A DNA stretch of 7,165 nucleotides from assembly GCA_026987255.1 (NCBI GenBank), contig JALSNA010000439.1, positions 1-7,165 on the forward strand. The letters are read 5' to 3'. Positions 1-5,360 of this stretch are shown piece after piece. The notes below the pieces were generated by a model. The model did not search any database, had not been told where the DNA came from, and worked only from the letters and a program-made list of their open reading frames with translations. The translations under genes were made by a program, and so were the position numbers. Position 1 is the first letter of the stretch. Each line of letters begins with the position of its first letter. This stretch comes from Hyphomicrobiales bacterium (GTDB lineage Bacteria > Pseudomonadota > Alphaproteobacteria > Rhizobiales > Aestuariivirgaceae).

Positions 1-21
1 TCTGACAGATTTTCTGTCAGA
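1..21. repeat. Perfect 8-bp inverted repeat at the window edge
   Basis: TCTGACAG (1-8) and CTGTCAGA (14-21) are exact reverse complements around a 5-base ATTTT loop. It could be a small hairpin in a transcript entering from the left, or a protein-binding palindrome. The window begins at its first base, so its outer context cannot be seen and the arms may be longer. Confidence 0.5.
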
Positions 22-52
22 ACCTTGCAATTTACTTGGGGCCAAAAATGAT

Positions 53-100
53 GTCCTGCTGACGCCGGGCCGCCCCAAGTCAGCAGGACGCCTTGTTTTT
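53..100 (+). terminator. Candidate intrinsic terminator (+ strand)
   Basis: GTCCTGCTGAC (53-63) pairs perfectly over 11 bp with GTCAGCAGGAC (79-89). A T-rich tract (GTTTTT, 95-100) follows and an A-run lies just upstream (44-48). The stem strength and U-tract are what an intrinsic terminator needs, so it may end a transcript entering from the left. The 15-base loop is larger than usual and the U-tract starts 5 bases after the stem, both of which weaken the call. The 3' part of the loop also pairs with an upstream segment (see findings). Confidence 0.45.
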
Positions 101-102
101 CC

Positions 103-152
103 TGAAGAAAAGTATTTCCAGCCTGCCTGGCAGGCTGGAAAACTTTTCTTCA
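103..152. repeat. Near-perfect 50-bp palindrome
   Basis: TGAAGAAAAGT (103-113) matches ACTTTTCTTCA (142-152), and TTTCCAGCCTGCC (115-127) matches GGCAGGCTGGAAA (129-141), as exact inverted pairs. The only exceptions are one unpaired A at 114 and the central T at 128. The A-tract, GC core, T-tract pattern is symmetrical, so it could act as a bidirectional transcription terminator. A 24-bp arm with almost no spacer is longer than a typical terminator, so a cruciform, a repeat-element core or a protein site are alternatives. Confidence 0.6.
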
Positions 153-437
153 CGTCCGACTACGGAATTCATGGGAATATCGTTTCATGCCGCGCCGCCG
201 GGCGGGGCAATCAGGGCGTAAACTTTCGCCCCGAAACTATTGCGAATATTTTCAAACTTGTGGAAAAGTAAATCCTGGCTGCATAATCCCCGTGCAGGAT
301 ATTTTTTGCAACAAACGACTATGTATAAAATGCCATATCCATGTGTCCAGTATGGCAAAAATGGCACATATGATATCAATACGATAACTTTGCCCAAAGG
401 TTACTCAATTATTTACATGACTCGGAAAGAATTTTCG

Positions 438-443
438 TGTAAT
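438..443 (+). promoter_or_regulatory. Possible -10 element for the left repeat RNA
   Basis: TGTAAT (438-443) resembles a sigma-70 -10 hexamer. It lies 10 bases before the first paired base of the structured segment, and the block that is identical between the repeat copies ends at base 444. The best upstream partner is TTTACA at 412-417, but its 20-base spacing is too long for a standard promoter. An alternative pair is TTGCCC (390-395) with TTACAT (413-418), spaced 17. A palindromic TGATATCA (371-378) and a TGCCATA/TATGGCA inverted repeat (331-337, 351-357) in the same block could be regulator sites. The promoter call is tentative. The right copy has the same element at 7040-7045 on the minus strand. 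Confidence 0.3.
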
Positions 444-448
444 GAAAA

Positions 449-579
449 ACTCAGGGAGGCGCGAAGGCCCCTTGGGGCCACACCACGCAGGTGGTGGAAC
501 GCATCCCGCCCCGCTTGCGCTGATTCCACTCGTTTGTGCCCCCATGCGTCGGGATCGCACATGCAAGCGGGGCTTTTTT
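449..579 (+). ncRNA. Predicted structured small RNA, left copy
   Basis: I do not recognise this family. The + strand folds into two domains. In the first, GGGA (454-457) pairs with TCCC (504-507) and GCG (459-461) with CGC (500-502). This closes two hairpins: GGCCC/GGGCC with a CTTG loop (466-479), and CACCAC/GTGGTG with a GCAG loop (481-496). The second is a long hairpin, with GCCCCGCTTGC (508-518) pairing with GCAAGCGGGGC (563-573), extended by GATTCC (522-527) with GGGATC (551-556) and followed by T6. Between the two copies, pairs 482-495 and 485-492 change from A-T to G-C together. Position 553 changes between a G-T wobble and an A-T pair, and positions 480, 499 and 453 gain pairs in the right copy. 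The 5' end is estimated from the possible -10. An RNA acting in trans is inferred; a structured DNA repeat is the alternative. Confidence 0.55.
508..579 (+). terminator. Terminator-type hairpin ending the left repeat RNA
   Basis: An 11-bp perfect stem (508-518 with 563-573) is followed immediately by six T residues (574-579), the classic intrinsic terminator layout for the + strand. The loop is long but contains an additional 6-bp helix (522-527 with 551-556), so the whole is one extended hairpin. The opposite strand, read by transcription leaving the channel gene at 623, has no U-tract after this stem, so it should terminate well only in the + direction. Confidence 0.7.
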
Positions 580-622
580 CTCTGAAGCGGGAATTCGTTC
601 AGCTGCGCACAGGAAGGCCTGT

Positions 623-1735
623 CTACTGCGGCGCCTCTCCGAACCATTTGCGGTAGATGCGCGCATATTCGCCGCTTTCGATCACCGAAAGCAGCGCCTG
701 GTTGACCTTTTCGCGCCAGGGCGAGCCTTCCGGAAAGGCCATGCCATAGGGCTCGTGGTTGAACACCGGCCCGCTCATGCGCACCTTGCCCTGGCCTTCC
801 ATGCGCGCGTAATGGGACAGCACCGGAAAGTCATAGACGATGGCCTCCACCTTGCCCGCCTCCAGCAGGCCGTAGGCATCCTCGATGCGCCGCACCAGGG
901 TCACGCGCGCCCCCGGCAGGTGCTCCAGCCATGCGGCGGAGGTGGAATGGGCCACCGTCGCCACCCGCCGCCCCGGCAGATCCTGCGGGCCATTGATCGC
1001 CCCTTGCAGCTGCGCCACCGTCACCGCCGAGGTGATGGAGGCGGTGAACCAGGCAAAGGCCACATATCCGAAGATCACCAGCACCAGCGCCACCGCCTTG
1101 CCCGCGCCGGTCTTCGGCGTCTTGTCGCCATAGCCCACGGTGGAGATGGTCACCAGCGTCCAGTAGATGCCATCCCACAGCCCCAGCGGGTAGCCGCGGG
1201 TGAATTGCGGATTGCGCCCGCGCTCCACCCACCAGATGACATGCGCGACGACGAGAACGAACACCCCCAGCGCAATGAGCGCGAAGCGGAAGGAGGGCGA
1301 GGCGAACATCCCGCGCACCACCCCCAGCGCATGGGCGAGCAGGCCGGCATCTTGCGCCGCCACCATGATCTGCAGCCCGGAGCGGAAATAGGGATGGGAA
1401 AAGTCCATGGACTTCTCCCGCTTCGCCGTGATGGTGATGGCCGCAATGGCCACATCGCCGCCGCCGGAGCGGATGCCGTCCAGCAGCGCCTTGAGGCCGG
1501 GCAGCATGGTGATTTCGCTCTTCCGCCCCATGCGCCGCGCCAGGGCATGCCACAGCTCGATGGAAAAGCCGCTGATGTGCCCGTCTTCTCCCTGGATGAC
1601 GAAAGGCGCAATGGGCTTTGTCAGCACCTTCAGCGGCCGCGCCTCCCGGAGCGCCCCGCCAGCCGTCTGCGCCAGCCCCGGCGCGGCAAGGCACAGCCAT
1701 ATGCCCATCGCCGCCAATATGCGCGCAAAGGTCAT
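623..1735 (-). CDS. GluR0-like ligand-gated potassium channel with periplasmic binding domain
   Basis: The 370-residue product has the architecture of prokaryotic ionotropic glutamate receptors. It has a signal peptide (about 1-22, ending GLA), the first half of a type 2 periplasmic binding domain (about 34-130), TM1 (about 151-170), a re-entrant pore loop with potassium selectivity filter TVGYG (199-203), TM2 (about 213-236) and the second half of the binding domain (about 250-366). The ITITAKRE motif with Arg106 matches the residue that binds the ligand alpha-carboxylate in this family. Asp302 in VYDFPVL is the expected partner of the alpha-amino group, so the ligand is probably an amino acid. 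The likely role is potassium flux across the inner membrane in response to a periplasmic ligand. The ATG at 1735 is chosen because AGGGAGGAA lies five bases upstream and a signal peptide follows. An upstream in-frame extension lacks family character. The gene has its own promoter, separating it from the TSUP gene 88 bp upstream. Confidence 0.9.
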   Translation of the reverse strand: MTFARILAAMGIWLCLAAPGLAQTAGGALREARPLKVLTKPIAPFVIQGEDGHISGFSIELWHALARRMGRKSEITMLPGLKALLDGIRSGGGDVAIAAITITAKREKSMDFSHPYFRSGLQIMVAAQDAGLLAHALGVVRGMFASPSFRFALIALGVFVLVVAHVIWWVERGRNPQFTRGYPLGLWDGIYWTLVTISTVGYGDKTPKTGAGKAVALVLVIFGYVAFAWFTASITSAVTVAQLQGAINGPQDLPGRRVATVAHSTSAAWLEHLPGARVTLVRRIEDAYGLLEAGKVEAIVYDFPVLSHYARMEGQGKVRMSGPVFNHEPYGMAFPEGSPWREKVNQALLSVIESGEYARIYRKWFGEAPQ

Positions 1736-1740
1736 GATCG

Positions 1741-1785
1741 TTCCTCCCTGTGCGGCACTATAGGACGGGGCGGCAAAAACCGCAA
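1741..1785 (-). promoter_or_regulatory. Sigma-70 promoter and ribosome binding site of the channel gene
   Basis: On the minus strand TTGCGG (1780-1785) and TATAGT (1757-1762) are separated by exactly 17 bases, a good -35/-10 pair. Transcription would begin near 1750, leaving a leader of about 15 nt containing the strong Shine-Dalgarno AGGGAGGAA (1741-1749). The channel can therefore be expressed independently of the TSUP gene upstream. The hexamers are read directly; activity is inferred. Confidence 0.6.
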
Positions 1786-1823
1786 AAAAGACGCTGCGCG
1801 GCAATGGAAAAGAGGGCCTATCC

Positions 1824-2582
1824 TCAGCCCAGCATGTCCCAGGCCAGCTTGGCGATGGTGGCGGCCACCACGGCGAGGAAGAAGATGCGGATGAAGGAGA
1901 CACCCCTGCGGTGCACAAGGGTCGACCCGGCCCAGGCCCCCAGCATCTGCCCCGCCCCCATGGCCAGGCCGATGCTCCAGATGACCAGACCGGAGGCGAT
2001 GAACACCGCCAGCGCCACGATGTTGGATGTCAGGTTGAAGATCTTGGTCTGAGCGGTGGCCGCCTTCAGGCCGAGCCCCAGAAGCAGCACCAGCGCCAGC
2101 GTCCAGAAACTGCCCGTCCCGGGGCCGAAGAAGCCGTCATAGAAGCCCAGGATGAGCCCGAAGCCGGAATAGAACAGCCAGCGCGGCACGCGGTGCGGCT
2201 TCGGCTCCAGCCCCAGTTTCGGGGTCAGCAGGGTGTAGATGAAAATGGCGCTCATCATGAGGATGATCAGCCCCTTCAGGAAGCCGGGCGAAAACAGCTG
2301 CACCGCCCAGGCCCCCAGGGCCGCGCCCAGGAAGGTGAACAGGATGCCGGTGATCAGCCTGCGCGGATGCATCAGCCCCAGGCGCACGAAATTGGCGCTC
2401 GCCGTCAGCGTGCCGAAGGTGCCTTGCAGCTTGTTGGTGGCCAGCGCCTGATGCGGCGCAATGCCCGCCGCCAGCAGCGCGGGCAGGGCGATCAGCCCGC
2501 CGCCTCCGGCGATGGAATCGACGAACCCGGCGAACCCGCCCACCAGAAACAGCGCCAAATGGGTCAGGAGGCTGAAGGTCAT
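1824..2582 (-). CDS. TSUP (TauE/SafE) family membrane transporter, YfcA-like
   Basis: The 252-residue product is a polytopic membrane protein with about seven or eight hydrophobic segments. It carries the two sequence repeats of the TSUP superfamily: GFVDSIAGGGGLIALPAL (19-36) with ALATNKLQGTFG (47-57) in the first half, and GFYDGFFGPGTGSF (146-159) with QTKIFNLTSN (178-187) in the second. These match the E. coli YfcA branch. Characterised superfamily members export sulfite, sulfoacetate or related organic anions, but the substrate here cannot be assigned. The start at 2582 places the first membrane helix near the N terminus, as in relatives. An ATG at 2627 would add 15 unhelpful polar residues, and neither start has a strong ribosome binding site (GAGGA lies 11 bases before 2582). 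The 88-bp gap after ubiV allows co-transcription with ubiTUV, but no functional link to ubiquinone is known. Confidence 0.85.
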   Translation of the reverse strand: MTFSLLTHLALFLVGGFAGFVDSIAGGGGLIALPALLAAGIAPHQALATNKLQGTFGTLTASANFVRLGLMHPRRLITGILFTFLGAALGAWAVQLFSPGFLKGLIILMMSAIFIYTLLTPKLGLEPKPHRVPRWLFYSGFGLILGFYDGFFGPGTGSFWTLALVLLLGLGLKAATAQTKIFNLTSNIVALAVFIASGLVIWSIGLAMGAGQMLGAWAGSTLVHRRGVSFIRIFFLAVVAATIAKLAWDMLG

Positions 2583-2628
2583 GGCCGGGGGTGTCCTCGC
2601 ATGCGTGCCGCTTCGGGAGAAGGCCATG

Positions 2629-2641
2629 CAGGTAACACCTG
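2629..2641. promoter_or_regulatory. Small palindrome between ubiV and the TSUP gene
   Basis: CAGGT (2629-2633) and ACCTG (2637-2641) are exact inverted repeats with a 3-base AAC spacer, in the 88-bp gap upstream of the TSUP start. It could be an operator half-pair or a small hairpin in the leader. No convincing -35/-10 pair accompanies it. It also overlaps the upstream side of the alternative ATG at 2627. Confidence 0.25.
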
Positions 2642-2670
2642 TGGCCGCCCGCCGCCATCCCCAAAAGGTC

Positions 2671-3600
2671 TCATCCCTTCACCGGCGCCGCCGAATCCAC
2701 CAGTCTGCCGATCCAGTCGGCCCCCGGCTTGCCGTGGAAATAGCCATTGGCGAAGGGAAAGGGCAGATCGAGCCCGGCCAGCTTCGCCTGCGCCTCATCG
2801 GGGCCCATGGCGCCATCGGCCAGGGCGCGAAAGACCGCCGCCACCTGCACCATGTCGCAATCATGCGGCGACAGCCGCAGGGCCCCAACTCCCATGTCCT
2901 TCAATGCCGCCACCTCCCCGGCCAGGTTCATGCAGGCATGCGACATGGTCTGGATGCCGTTGACCGCCAGGAAGGCCTCGCCATCCAGGGTCGCAAGATC
3001 CATCCCGTCGGCGTCCTTTTCGCACACGAACTGGCAGCCGTCCTTGCTCAGGTTGTGCACCCGCGCATGATAGCACCGCGCCGAAAGCGCCAGCGGCATG
3101 CGCCCGAAGGCGAAGACTTCCGTCTCCATGCCCGTTTCGCGCCCCGCCCGCGTCAGGGTGGCTATGGCCTTGTCCCCAAGCTCCGGCGGCAGGCAGGCGC
3201 GCACCGCCCCCTTGCGGGCGAGAAAGGCCATCGCCGCCTCGTTGTAGGTATTGATGAACGGCCCCGCCATGAAGGGCGCATCCTCGATATGCGCCAGCGC
3301 CGAGATGTCGTTGACCTCCACCAGCGCCTCCGGGGCCATTTCCGCCACCGCCCGCAGGGCCTTGCGCTCCGCCTTGTTCATCACCAGCGCCAGGGTGGAG
3401 AAGATCACCTCCTTGCCCGCCGCCATGTAGCGCTCCGCCACCTCCGGAAGCGCAGGCTCGATGAACGGCAGCCGCTTGGCGCAGACCACCTCGCCCAGGC
3501 ACACCGCATCCACGTCAGCCTCGCCGGCCATGCGGAAATGGAAATCCCGCCACTTGTCCACCGGCCAGTTGAACAACACCGGCCCCAGGGTGATTTTCAT
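2671..3600 (-). CDS. ubiV: UbiV, U32-family Fe-S protein of O2-independent ubiquinone biosynthesis
   Basis: The 309-residue product belongs to the U32 'peptidase' family and matches UbiV in length and sequence, including the N-terminal MKITLGPVLFNWP and the EVFAFGRMPLALSARCYHAR region. In characterised UbiV four cysteines bind a [4Fe-4S] cluster. The equivalent residues here appear to be Cys40, Cys176, Cys189 and Cys193, with the C-x12-C-x3-C spacing visible. UbiV works as a heterodimer with UbiU in the cytoplasm to hydroxylate the ubiquinone ring without O2, using prephenate as oxygen donor in E. coli. The gene starts 27 bp after the ubiU stop, with a weak GAGAG ribosome binding site, and is read as the third gene of a ubiT-ubiU-ubiV operon. 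All family-specific residues I can check are intact, so it looks functional. Confidence 0.93.
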   Translation of the reverse strand: MKITLGPVLFNWPVDKWRDFHFRMAGEADVDAVCLGEVVCAKRLPFIEPALPEVAERYMAAGKEVIFSTLALVMNKAERKALRAVAEMAPEALVEVNDISALAHIEDAPFMAGPFINTYNEAAMAFLARKGAVRACLPPELGDKAIATLTRAGRETGMETEVFAFGRMPLALSARCYHARVHNLSKDGCQFVCEKDADGMDLATLDGEAFLAVNGIQTMSHACMNLAGEVAALKDMGVGALRLSPHDCDMVQVAAVFRALADGAMGPDEAQAKLAGLDLPFPFANGYFHGKPGADWIGRLVDSAAPVKG

Positions 3601-3627
3601 CGTTTCAAGCTCTCTCGTTACCGCAGG

Positions 3628-4617
3628 TCACCGCCAGGTCTTGCGGTAGACCCCTTGCGTTTCCTGCGCCCCTTCGCTCAGGGAGGCCAGCGAGGTGCGG
3701 GCCGTCTCGCCGGTGGTTTGCAACGCGTCCACGGCGCGGCGGAAGTCGCCCACCACCTGGCGCACATAGGCCTTGGAGCGTTGCCGGCCCTCGATCTTCA
3801 GCGCCGTGACCCCGGCATCGCGAAACTCCGCCAGCATGTCCACGGCGTTCAGGCTGGTGGGATCCTCGAAAACATAGAGCCTGCGCCCCGCCGCCTCGAA
3901 GCGCCCCTTGCACAAGGTGGGATAGCCCGCCTTCTCCCCGGCGGCGAAGGTGTTGATGGTAAAGTTCCCCAGCCGCGACACCATCTCGCCGCCATCGCGC
4001 TCCGAATAGGCCACGTGCGAAGGCGGCGAGCACACCCCGTTCATGTTGGGCGACTTGCCGGTGGCATAGGAGGACAGAAGACAGCGCCCCTCGGCCATGA
4101 CGCACAACCCGCCGAAGACGAAAACCTCCGTCTCGCATTCGATCTGCTCATTGAGCGCCGCGATTTCGGGCAGCGTCAGCACCCTGGGCAGCACCACCCG
4201 CCGGATGCCGAATTCCCTGACATAAAAGCCGATGGCCTCCGGCGAGGAGGCCGAGGCCTGCACCGACAGATGCAGCCGCTGATCCGGGTGCCTGGCGCGC
4301 GCATGATCCACCACCCCCAGATCGGCCAGGATCAGCGCATCCGCCCCCATGGCGGCGGCATCGTCCACCGCCTGCTCCCACAGCTTCATGTTGCCCGCCT
4401 GGGCGAAGGTGTTGATGGCCACCAGGACCTTGGCGCCGCGCCCGTGGGCAAAGTCGATGGCCTCTTCCATCTCCGGGCGCGAGAAGTTCAGCCCCGGGAA
4501 GTTGCGCGCGTTGGTCTCGTCGCGAAACCCGCAATAGACCGCATGCGCGCCCGCCTCGATGGCCTCGCGCAATGCCGCGGGCGTGCCCGCCGGGCAGACC
4601 AGTTCCATGGCGCTCAT
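3628..4617 (-). CDS. ubiU: UbiU, U32-family Fe-S protein of O2-independent ubiquinone biosynthesis
   Basis: The 329-residue product is a U32-family protein beginning MSAMELVCPAGTPAALREAI, with the GFRDETNARNF segment typical of UbiU. The four cysteines known to ligate the [4Fe-4S] cluster in E. coli UbiU have clear counterparts at Cys172, Cys179, Cys196 and Cys236, in the contexts GGLCVMAEGRC, NGVCSPPS and PTLCKGRFE. It partners UbiV in O2-independent ring hydroxylation. The ATG at 4617 is preceded by GGAGAGG five bases upstream and overlaps the ubiT stop in an ATGA arrangement, so translation of ubiT and ubiU is probably coupled. An internal ATG at codon 4 is possible but has a poorer site. 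Length and motifs match the family, with no sign of damage. Confidence 0.94.
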   Translation of the reverse strand: MSAMELVCPAGTPAALREAIEAGAHAVYCGFRDETNARNFPGLNFSRPEMEEAIDFAHGRGAKVLVAINTFAQAGNMKLWEQAVDDAAAMGADALILADLGVVDHARARHPDQRLHLSVQASASSPEAIGFYVREFGIRRVVLPRVLTLPEIAALNEQIECETEVFVFGGLCVMAEGRCLLSSYATGKSPNMNGVCSPPSHVAYSERDGGEMVSRLGNFTINTFAAGEKAGYPTLCKGRFEAAGRRLYVFEDPTSLNAVDMLAEFRDAGVTALKIEGRQRSKAYVRQVVGDFRRAVDALQTTGETARTSLASLSEGAQETQGVYRKTWR

Positions 4618-5201
4618 GCCGGCCTCTCCGTCTTGCTCCCGGGTGTTCCCTCCTTGGCCTCCCTTGTGCGCGCCAGCCCCGCGCGCAGCCGCTCCAGCCC
4701 CGCCAGCAGCGGAGCAATGCGCGCCCTGAGCGCCGCCAGCGGCCCGGCAAGGGGGCCGAGCAGGGCCTCCACCTCTTCCACCAGGTCTATCCCGGCATCG
4801 TCGATGGCGTTGCGCAGCGCCAGCACCGCCTCGGTATCGCCCTCGATGACGATATCGCGGGTGAAGAACAGCGCATCGCCGTCCTCCTCGCCATTGACCA
4901 TGGAGACAAGCTTCAACAGCGGCCCGCGCACCGCCGCCTCCCAGGCCAGCGCCTCGCCGCGCCCGTGCGGCGTCAGCCGCGGGCGGGCCGCGTCGGGCTT
5001 CATGATGAACACCACCGGCATGTCCACCGGGTCGATGAGAAAGGTGCGCTGGCCATATTCGCCCAGCCGCGCGAACATCCGCGGATGGCGGCGCAGCAAT
5101 CCGGCCATGAGCTGCTGGAACACCGGCCGCAGCAGAAACAGCGGCGGCGTGGGCAGCCTGCGGACGAAATCCGGCGCGCGCTCTGGCAGGGGCAGGGCCA
5201 T
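4614..5201 (-). CDS. ubiT: UbiT, SCP2-domain accessory factor of O2-independent ubiquinone biosynthesis
   Basis: The 195-residue product has an SCP2 (sterol carrier) lipid-binding domain over about residues 30-145. It contains the conserved UbiT stretch NGEEDGDALFFTRDIVIEGD (103-122) followed by TEAVLALRNAIDD. UbiT replaces UbiJ in the anaerobic pathway and is thought to bind ubiquinone intermediates for UbiUV and the methylases. The C-terminal 50 residues are rich in Ala, Leu and Arg and may form a helix or coiled coil. The start at 5201 is set by a near-perfect AAGGAGGT Shine-Dalgarno (5205-5212); a frame extending to 5249 adds 16 residues without family character. It is the first gene of the ubiTUV operon. 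The stop overlaps the ubiU start, and the FNR-like box lies about 75 bp upstream. Confidence 0.92.
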   Translation of the reverse strand: MALPLPERAPDFVRRLPTPPLFLLRPVFQQLMAGLLRRHPRMFARLGEYGQRTFLIDPVDMPVVFIMKPDAARPRLTPHGRGEALAWEAAVRGPLLKLVSMVNGEEDGDALFFTRDIVIEGDTEAVLALRNAIDDAGIDLVEEVEALLGPLAGPLAALRARIAPLLAGLERLRAGLARTREAKEGTPGSKTERPA

Positions 5202-5244
5202 GTGACCTCCTTGGCGAAAACCTGATGCCTCACAGATGCCCGCA

Positions 5245-5250
5245 ACCATA
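5245..5250 (-). promoter_or_regulatory. Candidate -10 element of the ubiTUV promoter
   Basis: On the minus strand TATGGT (5245-5250) gives a predicted start near 5238-5239 and a leader of about 37 nt. The -35 position (5268-5273, GCCATC) is poor, as expected for an activator-dependent promoter. The FNR-like box is then centred 41-42 bases upstream, the class II activator position. A competing pair, TTGACG (5257-5262) with a weak GCATCT (5234-5239), is spaced 17. Confidence 0.45.
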
Positions 5251-5273
5251 CACCCTCGTCAAGGGCGGATGGC

Positions 5274-5287
5274 TTGACCCATGTCAA
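5274..5287. promoter_or_regulatory. FNR/FixK-type box between ubiT and ubiD
   Basis: TTGACCCATGTCAA is a perfect TTGAC-N4-GTCAA inverted repeat, matching the binding pattern of CRP/FNR-family regulators (E. coli FNR TTGAT-N4-ATCAA; alphaproteobacterial FnrL/FixK variants accept C/G in the fifth position). It sits in the 159-bp divergent region, 72 bp from the ubiT start and 73 bp from the ubiD start. Its spacing fits activation of ubiT better than ubiD, for which no good -10 is seen at the matching distance. Induction at low O2 agrees with FNR control of ubiUV in E. coli. Confidence 0.7.
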
Positions 5288-5360
5288 TGCGCAAGCCACT
5301 CTCTTTCTGTTTCTGCTGGGGCCCGACCTTGGGCCTCCATTCCTTTTCAAGGCCGCCGCC

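Larger units (their letters stand above)
1..317. other. AT-rich intergenic region with multiple inverted repeats, no gene supported
   Basis: I see no credible protein gene here. Short open frames on both strands lack a convincing ribosome binding site and recognisable protein content. The region instead holds a series of inverted repeats: a short palindrome at 1-21, a terminator-like hairpin at 53-100, a long near-perfect palindrome at 103-152, small GC-rich stems between 195 and 232 (for example CCGC/GCGG and GGGGC/GCCCC), and an ATCCTG/CAGGAT stem (272-277 with 295-300) followed by ATTTTTT. This density of hairpins fits the 3' side of a gene lying left of the window, or an unrecognised structured RNA or mobile-element remnant. 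The sequence alone does not decide between these. Confidence 0.55.
318..580 (+). repeat. Left copy of an inverted repeat of at least 263 bp
   Basis: This segment is the reverse complement of 6902-7165. Reading by eye, 318-444 is identical in the two copies. The rest differs by eleven substitutions (445, 451-453, 480, 482, 485, 492, 495, 499, 553) and one inserted G in the right copy next to 507/508. The first 127 bp are AT-rich, unlike the surrounding genes. The remainder is GC-rich and strongly structured. The inner boundary lies right after the T6 tract at 574-579, where the copies become unrelated. The outer boundary is unknown because the matching copy runs into the window end. No transposase or other protein gene lies inside the repeat. 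Confidence 0.95.

Noticed and set aside
272..307. A second terminator-like hairpin (ATCCTG/CAGGAT followed by ATTTTTT)
   Set aside because: The stem is only 6 bp with a 17-base loop and a competing CTGCA/TGCAG pairing, so it is too weak to list as a terminator.
355..385. Sigma-54 promoter at TGGCAC (362-367)
   Set aside because: The -24-like element TGGCAC is present but no TTGC-type -12 element occurs at the required spacing.
185..397. A minus-strand open frame of 70 codons with a hydrophobic N terminus, partly in the repeat
   Set aside because: It uses a TTG start, has no clear ribosome binding site and shows no family similarity. The portion outside the repeat runs through hairpin-rich DNA. 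The opening part is in both repeat copies, so a check beyond 7165 could reopen it.
1..580. Transposase or insertion sequence in the left region
   Set aside because: No frame resembles a transposase or recombinase, and no target-site duplication can be shown, because the right repeat's outer edge is outside the window.
536..1894. A 452-codon open frame on the + strand
   Set aside because: It is antisense to the channel gene, has no recognisable domain and is composed mainly of Arg, His, Gly and Pro.
2461..5205. A 914-codon open frame on the + strand
   Set aside because: It lies opposite ubiT, ubiU, ubiV and part of the TSUP gene, and its translation is low-complexity His/Arg/Gly/Pro-rich. 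It is an artefact of high GC codon bias.
5274..5360. An N-terminal extension of UbiD starting at 5274
   Set aside because: The extra 29 residues do not match UbiD proteins and would place the FNR-like box inside the coding sequence; the ATG at 5361 matches the family start.
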